Shown piece by piece: positions 1-5,988 of a stretch of 7,772 bases of DNA. Each line of letters starts with the position of its first letter. The stretch's first letter is position 1. Below the pieces are notes generated by a model that saw nothing but the letters and a program-made list of their open reading frames with translations, did not search any database and was not told the DNA's origin. The translations under genes were made by a program, and so were the position numbers. Origin of the DNA: Candidatus Eiseniibacteriota bacterium (GTDB lineage Bacteria > Eisenbacteria > RBG-16-71-46); assembly GCA_005893365.1 (NCBI GenBank), contig VBPB01000022.1, positions 1 to 7,772 of the forward strand. Direction: 5' to 3'.

Positions 1-1838
1 CGCAGGTAGAGCCGCTCGAGATCGAAGCCGTAGTGGAGCTCGCGCACCGGCCCGGCCCCGCGATGCATCGCCCCGCCGGCGCCGAACACCGACCCGCCGG
101 CGGCATGCCACTCGTAGAAGGTCGTGCGCCGCCCATCCAGCACGGGATGGATCAAGCCGATCGGCGCGTGCTGCGATCCCGGCGCGGCCCCGCGGCGCAC
201 CACCGGCATCAGCAACGAAGAGGGTGCGGGCAGCCCGGCGGATTCGTACGCGGCCCGCAGCGATTCACGGAACAAGCGGTCGAAGATGGGGCGGTCGACC
301 GTGTGGTGGTCGTCGCCGAACCACCAGAACCAGTCCGAGCCCTCCGCCCGGTAGAGCGCCTCCCAGGCCGCGGGGTCGCGCGCCGGCGTCGCGCCGGCCT
401 CGCGCAGCGCCCGGCGCGTGCGGCTCAGCAGATCCCAGGCGCGGTTCTTCTCGGGATGTCCGATCCAGATGTGGAAGTCGGCGTCGATCCAGGATCCCGA
501 GGCCAGGTGCTCGAGGCGCGCCGGCGCGGCCTCGGCCCCCATCGCCGTCAGGAGTTCGGACGGCGTGCGGGTGCGGATGTCGGGGGCGGCCTCGAGCGCC
601 CGGTAGAGGGCCTCGAGGAACGGACCACCATCCTCCGGGTAGTGCTCCCAGCAGTTCTCGCCGTCGAGGATGACCGACACCACCGGCGGGCGATCGCGGG
701 CCGCCTCGCGCCCGATGCGGCGCAGCCGGGCGATGAAGTCCGCGGCGGCGGCCTTGGCCTCCCAGCGGCGGTAGACGAAGCCGATGCGGTCCGAGAGCTC
801 GTGGTCGCGGAAGAACATCGTCACCGTCCGCCCCGCCTCGCCCACCGACCATGGCCGATAGAGGGCGGACCGGCGGCGGCTGCCCTCCGGGAGCGACGCC
901 CACAGCACGTCTTCGTCGCTCGCGAGCCAGCGGAGCCCGCTCCCGGCGGCCAGCGCCACGGCCTCGGGGCTCACGCTGCCCTCGGACGGCCACATCCCGG
1001 CCGGGCGCGCGCCGAACGCCTGGGCGTGACGGGCGAGCGCCCGCTCGATCTGAACCCGTGCGTCCTCGGGGGCCACCAGGGGCTCCACCGGCAGCGGCAG
1101 ATCGGGCCGGGCGCGGCGCGCGGTCGCGAGGTCTAAGAGCAGCGGCAGGATCGGATGGTAGTAGGGCGAGGCCGAGAGCTCGATCTGGCCGCGCGCGGCC
1201 AGCGCCCGGTAGGCCGGGATGACTTGGGCGGCGAGCCGCCCGTGCAGGCCCAGCAGGTCGTCGCGATGCGCCTCGGTCCACGCCTCGTGCTCCGCCAGCG
1301 CCCGCACCACTTCCGGTGCCTCGTAGAACATGGGATCGACCCAGGCGAGCAGGAACCAGATCTCGAGCGCCAGCACGTCGTGGTCGGCGATCGCCTCCCC
1401 CGCGCCGCCGGGCGCCGACGCCTCCTCCGATCGAGCCTCGGACCCGTTCGCGCCGCGGGCGCGGGCCAGCCGGTCCCGCAACGCCCGGTAGCCGGGCCAG
1501 CGCTCGAACGCGTGCGGCGGGGCCTGGCCGCAACGCCAGGCGATCAGCGCGCGGGCCTCGGGGTCGAGGTCCGCCACCGGCCGGGCCAGGACGTCGAACA
1601 GCTCGTCCGGCTCGCCGGCGGCCACCCCTTCGATCTGGTCGATCAGCGAGGGGACGAAGTTGAAGGTCGCGCGCACCGAGGGATGAGCCTCGAGGTGGCG
1701 CGCCATGTCGAGGTAGTCCTTGCTGGCGTGGAGCCGCACCCACGGGAGTGCGGCGCGCCGGTCACGCGGATGACGGTAGTCGGGCTGGTGGTGGTGCCAG
1801 AGCAGGACCAGGTCGACCGGAGCGGGGGACTCGCTCAT
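1..1838 (-). CDS. Glycoside hydrolase family 57 protein (alpha-amylase/amylopullulanase-like, COG1449 type), 3' end cut off
   Basis: This is a retaining alpha-glucan-active enzyme of family GH57, probably cytoplasmic because no signal peptide is seen; it would cleave or transfer alpha-glucans such as glycogen or maltodextrin. The ATG at 1838 is followed by 612 codons without a stop to the window edge, so the C-terminus is missing. The conserved GH57 regions appear in order: WHHHQPDY at residues 14-21; GQIELSASPYYHP; GMWPSEGSV, with the expected nucleophile Glu286; VILDGENCWE, with the expected acid/base Asp392; and GSWIDADFHIWIG from residue 448. The spacing of E286 and D392 fits the amylopullulanase branch of the family. 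Near the window edge, GGAMHRG and HYGFDLERLYLR resemble the start of the C-terminal domain. The gene begins 18 bases after the TPR gene, with only a weak GAGG-like ribosome site, so co-transcription is likely. Exact substrate specificity cannot be read from this sequence. Confidence 0.93.
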   Translation of the reverse strand, partial: MSESPAPVDLVLLWHHHQPDYRHPRDRRAALPWVRLHASKDYLDMARHLEAHPSVRATFNFVPSLIDQIEGVAAGEPDELFDVLARPVADLDPEARALIAWRCGQAPPHAFERWPGYRALRDRLARARGANGSEARSEEASAPGGAGEAIADHDVLALEIWFLLAWVDPMFYEAPEVVRALAEHEAWTEAHRDDLLGLHGRLAAQVIPAYRALAARGQIELSASPYYHPILPLLLDLATARRARPDLPLPVEPLVAPEDARVQIERALARHAQAFGARPAGMWPSEGSVSPEAVALAAGSGLRWLASDEDVLWASLPEGSRRRSALYRPWSVGEAGRTVTMFFRDHELSDRIGFVYRRWEAKAAAADFIARLRRIGREAARDRPPVVSVILDGENCWEHYPEDGGPFLEALYRALEAAPDIRTRTPSELLTAMGAEAAPARLEHLASGSWIDADFHIWIGHPEKNRAWDLLSRTRRALREAGATPARDPAAWEALYRAEGSDWFWWFGDDHHTVDRPIFDRLFRESLRAAYESAGLPAPSSLLMPVVRRGAAPGSQHAPIGLIHPVLDGRRTTFYEWHAAGGSVFGAGGAMHRGAGPVRELHYGFDLERLYL

Positions 1839-1856
1839 CGGCGCCTCGGGCGGCCG

Positions 1857-2540
1857 TCAGCGTGCGGCGGAACCGGACCCCGCGGCCTGCAGCTCGGCGA
1901 TCTCGATGCGGGCCTGGTTGGCGTAGTCGGTCTCGCCGAACTCGTCGGTCACCCGCTGCAGGCGCTTGAGCGCCTCCTGGGGCTGGCCGGCCGCCCGCAG
2001 GCAGCGGGCCGCGGCCATCAGGAACTCGGCGGAGGAGCTGCGGTCGAAGTGGCCGACCAGGCCCTCGTACTCGTGGACGGCTTCGCTGTACTGCCGGTTG
2101 CTCTCGAGCGCGTAGGCGAGGCTGCGGCGCGCCGCGTCGGCCAGCAGGCCGCTCGGGTTCTTCTCCAGATAGCGGCGGTACTCGGCGATCGCGGTCGGGA
2201 AGTCGCCGCCCCAGTAGGCCGCGTCCGCGGCCTGGCGGTGGGCGTCGAGGCCGCTGGGTGTCGAGGCGAACTGCTGGGCCGTCTCACGTGCCACTTGAAG
2301 CGAGCGTTGGTAGTCGCCCTGCCAGTAGTAGAGGCTGGCCTCGGCGAGCTTGCCGGCCGCCTCCTCCTCCGCCACCTGGCGCGAGTGGAGCATGAGGTAG
2401 CCCACCGTGCCGACCACCGCGATCCCGGCCACCACCCCGAGCACGACCCGGCTGTAACGCTCCCAGAAGCTCACCAGCGGCTCGATGATCTCGGCGCCGG
2501 GCTGTTCGATCCTCGATGAATGCCGCGTCTGTAACGACAA
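1857..2540 (-). CDS. Membrane-anchored tetratricopeptide-repeat protein (YfgM-like layout)
   Basis: The 227-residue protein has a short cytoplasmic N-terminus, one hydrophobic segment at about residues 32-51 (VVLGVVAGIAVVGTVGYLML), and then about four TPR-like helical hairpins to the C-terminus. The repeats are recognisable by phrases such as YYWQGDYQRSLQVA, YWGGDFPTAIAEYRRYLEKNP, SNRQYSEAVHEYEGLV and AAGQPQEALKRLQRV. This layout matches the YfgM/TPR_21 group of inner-membrane proteins, which display a TPR domain in the periplasm as a protein-interaction scaffold; equating function with E. coli YfgM is inference. The start is TTG at 2540: a GGAGG lies six bases upstream, an in-frame TGA lies nine codons upstream of it, and no ATG occurs before the membrane segment. 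It is the first gene of a two-gene unit with the GH57 enzyme. No functional link between the two proteins is visible beyond adjacency. Confidence 0.88.
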   Translation of the reverse strand: MSLQTRHSSRIEQPGAEIIEPLVSFWERYSRVVLGVVAGIAVVGTVGYLMLHSRQVAEEEAAGKLAEASLYYWQGDYQRSLQVARETAQQFASTPSGLDAHRQAADAAYWGGDFPTAIAEYRRYLEKNPSGLLADAARRSLAYALESNRQYSEAVHEYEGLVGHFDRSSSAEFLMAAARCLRAAGQPQEALKRLQRVTDEFGETDYANQARIEIAELQAAGSGSAAR

Positions 2541-2546
2541 CTCTAG

Positions 2547-2551
2547 CCTCC
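2547..2551 (-). promoter_or_regulatory. Shine-Dalgarno sequence deciding the TTG start of the TPR gene
   Basis: On the minus strand the sequence is GGAGG, followed by six bases (CTAGAG) and then TTG at 2540. The match and spacing are close to ideal. Since no ATG or GTG is found between here and residue 23, this site is the main reason for accepting a TTG start. Confidence 0.8.
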
Positions 2552-2554
2552 AGT

Positions 2555-2578
2555 TATTACGGTCACTTCAAGTATTAC
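2555..2578. promoter_or_regulatory. AT-rich leader with direct repeat and small palindrome, possible operator
   Basis: In the leader of the TPR gene the hexamer TATTAC (plus strand) occurs at 2555-2560 and again at 2573-2578, an 18-base period. Between the copies, at 2565-2573, lies the odd-length palindrome ACTTCAAGT. The pocket is clearly AT-richer than the surrounding DNA. If the promoter upstream is right, this lies about 25-50 bases into the transcript, so it could be a repressor site or an RNA element. I do not recognise a specific regulator for it, and chance remains possible. Confidence 0.3.
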
Positions 2579-2590
2579 AGGCGGCTGGCG

Positions 2591-2612
2591 GTGCCCGCAG
2601 CGAACGCGGCAC
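2591..2612. other. Imperfect hairpin in the intergenic region
   Basis: GTGCC at 2591-2595 pairs with GGCAC at 2608-2612. Two further inner G-C pairs follow after a one-base bulge, closing a seven-base loop. It lies downstream of the stop of the zinc-ribbon gene, so it could terminate or protect the 3' end of that transcript. No T-run follows on the minus strand, so it is not a classical intrinsic terminator. It also overlaps the edge of the proposed -10 box. Confidence 0.3.
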
Positions 2613-2639
2613 ACTAGCCCCTCGCCGCGCCGGCGTCAA
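2611..2639 (-). promoter_or_regulatory. Candidate sigma70-type promoter for the TPR-GH57 unit
   Basis: On the minus strand, TTGACG (2634-2639) is separated by exactly 17 bases from TAGTGT (2611-2616). The first hexamer matches five of six -35 consensus positions. The second matches three of six, including the two leading bases and the final T, which are the most conserved in -10 boxes. Transcription would begin near 2604, giving a leader of about 65 bases before the TTG start. The -35 box overlaps the stop codon of the upstream gene. This is the only sizeable gap between genes in the window, which supports a promoter here, but the assignment rests on consensus matching only. Confidence 0.45.
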
Positions 2640-3865
2640 GGCGCGCACCGGACGCAGGCGACGCCGCCCCTGGCCCGCACCAGCAGCTCGGCCGGCGTGC
2701 CACAGCCGGGGCAGGGCGGCAGTCCCGGGCGCCCGCGCGCCACGTCCACGCGGCTCGTGAGCCTCAGCCGCACCGCGCCGGCGCGCAGCTCCTGGTCCAG
2801 ATCGGCGACCGGCCACGCCCACTCCTCGAGCCCCCACATGCGCACCTCGGTGCGCAGCGCCCAGCGGTGCCGCACCTCGGCGGCGCGGCGCTCCCATTCG
2901 AGCTTGAGCGAGGTGGCGTCGCCCCCCTCCATCTCCGACTCGTCGCCCCCCGGCGTGCGCCGGCGCGTCCGCTCCTCCTCCTCCTCGATCCGCGTGGCGA
3001 AGAAGCTCGCCAGCCGCGACAGCTCGTCCTCGCGCAGGCGGCTGACCGCGCGCTCCCATTCGTGCTCGCGGCGGTCGAGCAGCCCCTCCAGGTGCTGGCG
3101 CGCCTGGACCGCGAGCCGCTCGCAGCCCTCGGCGTCGAGCGTTGAGCCGATCTGGTAGAGCCCCTCGCGCGACCTCAGATCTGGCAGCTCGGAGCCGCGC
3201 TCCCATTCCAGCAGCTCGCCGTCGGGCCCGAGCAGCATCACCCACGGCTCCTGGGCGGGCAGACCGCCCCAGAGCGTCACCACCGCGTGGAATGCCACGC
3301 GGCGCTCGTAGCGCACCGGGCCCAGGCGCGGCGGTCCCCAGGTCAGGCCGCGCACGCCGCACACGGCGGCGATGCCCGCCTCGGGCGCCCCGGGCACGCG
3401 CACCAGGGCGGTACGCCGCGTGATCAGCGGGTCGCCACAGGCGACCTCGAGGATCCTGCGCCCGGCCCCGCTCCCCGGGGCCGTGAACCAGGCCCCGCGC
3501 GGCAGCGTCGGCCGCGCGGGATCGAAGACCAGCCGGACGCGCTGGCGCCGCCAGCGCTTCTGCAGGGCGGGCGAGAGCGCCACCTCCCAATCGCCGCGCG
3601 CCGCATCGCCCAGCGTGCAGCCGGCCGCGACCAGCCACCGGCCCACGAAGTCGCGCCAGGCGACGCCATCGGCCGTGGGCACGGGCGTCCCGCTCGGCAC
3701 CACCACGGGGAAGCACGCGGCCCCCGCGGCGCGTTTGCCCCGCGCCTTGGCCCCGCGGCCGTTGCGGGCGGCGCCCGCCCGCGGGCGCGGCCCCACGGCG
3801 GCCTCCGGCTTGCCCGCGCTGGCGGGCGGAGCATCGGGCGGCGTGCGGGTCAGGATCGGGCTCAT
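2636..3865 (-). CDS. Uncharacterised coiled-coil protein with C-terminal zinc-ribbon motif, partner of the SNF2 ATPase
   Basis: I do not recognise a named family for this 409-residue protein. Residues 1-50 are a low-complexity Ala/Arg/Pro/Gly segment, probably disordered. Residues of about 55-235 look globular, with beta-rich phrases such as VRLVFDPARPTLPRGAWF and VAFHAVVTLWGG. Residues of about 240-345 are strongly charged and helical, with an EEEEE run, suggesting a coiled coil. A segment EWERRAAEVRHRWALRTEVRMW then precedes the end, where Cys385, Cys388, Cys404 and Cys407 make a CxxC-x15-CxxC zinc ribbon. The start ATG at 3865 overlaps the SNF2 stop as ATGA, so translation is probably coupled. 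The charged helix followed by Lys/Arg-rich beta-like sequence resembles what I recall at the C-terminus of longer HepA/RapA-like ATPases. My inference is that this is that module encoded separately, acting with the ATPase on RNA polymerase or nucleic acid. The open frame continues far upstream of 3865, but that part is antisense-like noise inside the SNF2 gene. Confidence 0.85.
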   Translation of the reverse strand: MSPILTRTPPDAPPASAGKPEAAVGPRPRAGAARNGRGAKARGKRAAGAACFPVVVPSGTPVPTADGVAWRDFVGRWLVAAGCTLGDAARGDWEVALSPALQKRWRRQRVRLVFDPARPTLPRGAWFTAPGSGAGRRILEVACGDPLITRRTALVRVPGAPEAGIAAVCGVRGLTWGPPRLGPVRYERRVAFHAVVTLWGGLPAQEPWVMLLGPDGELLEWERGSELPDLRSREGLYQIGSTLDAEGCERLAVQARQHLEGLLDRREHEWERAVSRLREDELSRLASFFATRIEEEEERTRRRTPGGDESEMEGGDATSLKLEWERRAAEVRHRWALRTEVRMWGLEEWAWPVADLDQELRAGAVRLRLTSRVDVARGRPGLPPCPGCGTPAELLVRARGGVACVRCAP

Positions 3866-5988
3866 CCGCCCGCCTTGACGACCGCGCGCGGTCGGCTCGT
3901 GCCCGCGGCCGCGCCGTCGGCCCCGGGGCTCGCGGTCCCCGCCGCCGCGGTCGATGCCGCGGGCGACGGCACCGGCCCCACCGTCGGGAACAGCAGATTC
4001 TGGCGCTCCTTCTGCTCCTGATACTGGCGGCGGGCGAAGACCAGGTGCTGGGCCAGCTCGGTGAACCGGCGCTTGCGCACCCGCGGGCTCGAGGATTCGG
4101 TCCAGCTCTTGAAGACCTCGTCCTCGAACGAGCCGTGCGGCTGCCAGGCGCCCAGGATCTCCTCGATCTCGCCGACCACCAGCTCGAACATGCGGATCTT
4201 GCGGTCGAGGATCTCGAGCACGTAGGCCTCGATGGTGCCGCGGGCGACCAGGTTCACGACCTGCACCGGATGCTCCTGCCCCAGCCGGTGGACGCGGCCG
4301 ATGCGCTGCTCGAGGCGCATCGGGTTCCAGGGCAGGTCGAAGTTGATGACGATGCGGCAGAACTGGAGGTTCCGTCCCTCCCCGCCCGCCTCGGTGCTGA
4401 CCAGGACCGTGGCCCCGGCGCGGAAGCGGTCGAGGGACTCCTCCTTCTCGCGCCAGCCCAGCTCGCCGTGGAACACCGCGGGTTCGATGCCCACCTCGCG
4501 CAGCGCCGAGACGATCGAGTCCTGGGTCGAACGGAACTGGGTGAAGACGATGCACTTCTCGCCGCCCAGGGCGGTGATGCGCTTGATCAGCGAGCGCACC
4601 TTGCTCGGCTCGCGGCTGGCCTCGGCGGCCCGTGCCGCGAGCACCTTCAGGCGCCGGGCGTCGAGCCCGTCGGGATTGCGGCTCAGCTTCTCCAGCGTCG
4701 CGCGCGCCGCGGCCCACGAGGAACCCATCTCCTTCTGCAGCACCACCAGCGTGAAGTAGTGCCGCCGCCCCGGCCCCCCGTCGTCCGCCCGCACCGAATC
4801 CACCACGAAGTCGCTGACGTCGCGATAGAGCTTGCGCTCGGCCGCGGTCTGCGCCACCCACAGCGCCTCGACCCGGCGCGGGGCGAAGGTGATGTTGGTG
4901 TCGCTGCGCCGCGCCCGGATCATGACGGTCTGGAGCAGGGCCCGCAGCCGCGGCGCGTTGCGCGGGGCGCGCTTGTCGTTGCCGCTCAGGAAGTCGCGGC
5001 GGAACTGGGCGAACGTGCCCACCGTCCCGGGCCGCACCAGGGTCGCCAGGTTGTAGAGCTCGCGCAGGTCGTTCTGCACCGGGGTGGCGGTCAGCAGCAG
5101 CAGGTAGCGCGGGTTCAGGTCGTTGATGAACTTCCAGCCCAGGGTCAGGTGGTTGCGCAGGCGGTGGGCCTCGTCGACCACCACCAGGTCGTAGTTGGCG
5201 CCGCGCACGCGGCGGCGATGCCGCTCGTGCCGCGCGGTCTCGAGCGACGAGATGACCAGCGGGTGACGCCCCCACTGCCCGGCGGGACCGCGCGAGACCA
5301 CGAAGTCGAGCTCGAACTTCTCCCACAGCTCGGCGCGCCACTGTTCGCACAGCGAGGCCGGCACCAGCACCAGCACGGTGCGGATCGCCCCGCGCAGCAG
5401 GTACTCCTTGAGGATGATGCCCGCCTCGATGGTCTTGCCGAGCCCCACCTCGTCGGCGAGGATCGCGCGCCCGTTGAGCGTGCGCATCGCCTGGAGGCAG
5501 GCGCGCAGCTGGTGCGGGAAGCGCTCCACCCCGCGCAGCGAATCGAGCGAGACCAGCCGGTCGGGCTCCGCCCATCCCGCCCAGCGCTCGGCCGCCGCCC
5601 TAAGGTCGAAGTGCGAGGCCGGGGCCGACTGGCCGTCGCGCCAGCGCGCAATCAGCGCCTCGCCCTGCCGGTGCCACAGCCGGGTGGTGACCGGATTTCC
5701 ATCCCCGTCGCCGTCGCCGTCGCCGTCCGGTCCGTCGCTCGTGGCCACCGGTGCGACCCTGGCCTGGGTCCTGGCCGCGGCGTCGGACATCACCGCCGTG
5801 GTCACCTGGCCCTCCCCGTCGACCAGATCCCACTGGCGCAGCGCCGAGAGCCGGCGCAGCTCGCCCTGGAACACGACCTCCAGCACCTCCCGCCCGCGGT
5901 CGGTGTGCACCTCGACCACGAGCCCCTCCCCGAACTGGGGATGGCGGAGGCGTTGACCGACCCGGTAGCGCGCCATGCTCAGTGCCAT
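3862..5988 (-). CDS. RapA/HepA-like SNF2-family DEAH-box ATPase with N-terminal Tudor-like domain
   Basis: The 708-residue protein is a superfamily 2 nucleic-acid translocase of the SNF2 type. Residues of about 5-60 (VGQRLRHPQFGEGLVVEV and onward) resemble the small Tudor/KOW-like domains of UvrD/PcrA and RapA that contact RNA polymerase. A variable linker with an Asp-Gly repeat (around 85-96) follows. The ATPase motifs are all present: PHQ before motif I, DEVGLGKT with GKT at 184-186, DEAH at 272-275, TATP at 300-303, KCIVFTQF from 478, STEAGGEGRNLQ from 531 and QRIGRVHRLGQ at 561-571. The last 45 residues are Ala/Pro/Gly-rich and probably disordered. The ATG at 5988 has a GAGG about ten bases upstream and overlaps the nuclease stop by ten bases; an ATG at 5976 is the alternative. 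At 708 residues it is shorter than E. coli RapA (968). By family it probably remodels protein-nucleic acid complexes, perhaps recycling RNA polymerase; true strand-unwinding is not expected of SNF2 proteins. Confidence 0.93.
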   Translation of the reverse strand: MALSMARYRVGQRLRHPQFGEGLVVEVHTDRGREVLEVVFQGELRRLSALRQWDLVDGEGQVTTAVMSDAAARTQARVAPVATSDGPDGDGDGDGDGNPVTTRLWHRQGEALIARWRDGQSAPASHFDLRAAAERWAGWAEPDRLVSLDSLRGVERFPHQLRACLQAMRTLNGRAILADEVGLGKTIEAGIILKEYLLRGAIRTVLVLVPASLCEQWRAELWEKFELDFVVSRGPAGQWGRHPLVISSLETARHERHRRRVRGANYDLVVVDEAHRLRNHLTLGWKFINDLNPRYLLLLTATPVQNDLRELYNLATLVRPGTVGTFAQFRRDFLSGNDKRAPRNAPRLRALLQTVMIRARRSDTNITFAPRRVEALWVAQTAAERKLYRDVSDFVVDSVRADDGGPGRRHYFTLVVLQKEMGSSWAAARATLEKLSRNPDGLDARRLKVLAARAAEASREPSKVRSLIKRITALGGEKCIVFTQFRSTQDSIVSALREVGIEPAVFHGELGWREKEESLDRFRAGATVLVSTEAGGEGRNLQFCRIVINFDLPWNPMRLEQRIGRVHRLGQEHPVQVVNLVARGTIEAYVLEILDRKIRMFELVVGEIEEILGAWQPHGSFEDEVFKSWTESSSPRVRKRRFTELAQHLVFARRQYQEQKERQNLLFPTVGPVPSPAASTAAAGTASPGADGAAAGTSRPRAVVKAGG
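5705..5728. repeat. Four-copy hexanucleotide tandem repeat inside the SNF2 gene
   Basis: The unit CCGTCG is repeated four times on the plus strand, with one mismatch in the last base of the fourth copy. On the coding strand it encodes alternating Asp-Gly in the linker between the N-terminal Tudor-like domain and the ATPase core. The period of six keeps the frame, so copy-number change would alter linker length without breaking the gene. Confidence 0.8.

Noticed and set aside
265..1743. Minus-strand 492-codon frame within the GH57 gene
   Set aside because: It is out of frame with the GH57 reading, composed of Arg/Ala/Gly/Pro-rich sequence, and shows no family features.
33..2519. Plus-strand open frames opposite the GH57 and TPR genes
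   Set aside because: They are antisense shadows with low-complexity Arg/Pro/Ala translations, while the minus-strand frame carries GH57 catalytic motifs and TPR repeats without interruption.
3855..3870. Programmed ribosomal frameshift joining SNF2 and the next gene
   Set aside because: No slippery heptamer is visible near the overlap, and a normal ATGA restart explains the arrangement.
3866..5575. Upstream extension of the zinc-ribbon protein frame
   Set aside because: The frame is open but overlaps the SNF2 gene almost entirely and is low-complexity. The ATG at 3865 in the ATGA overlap is the natural start.
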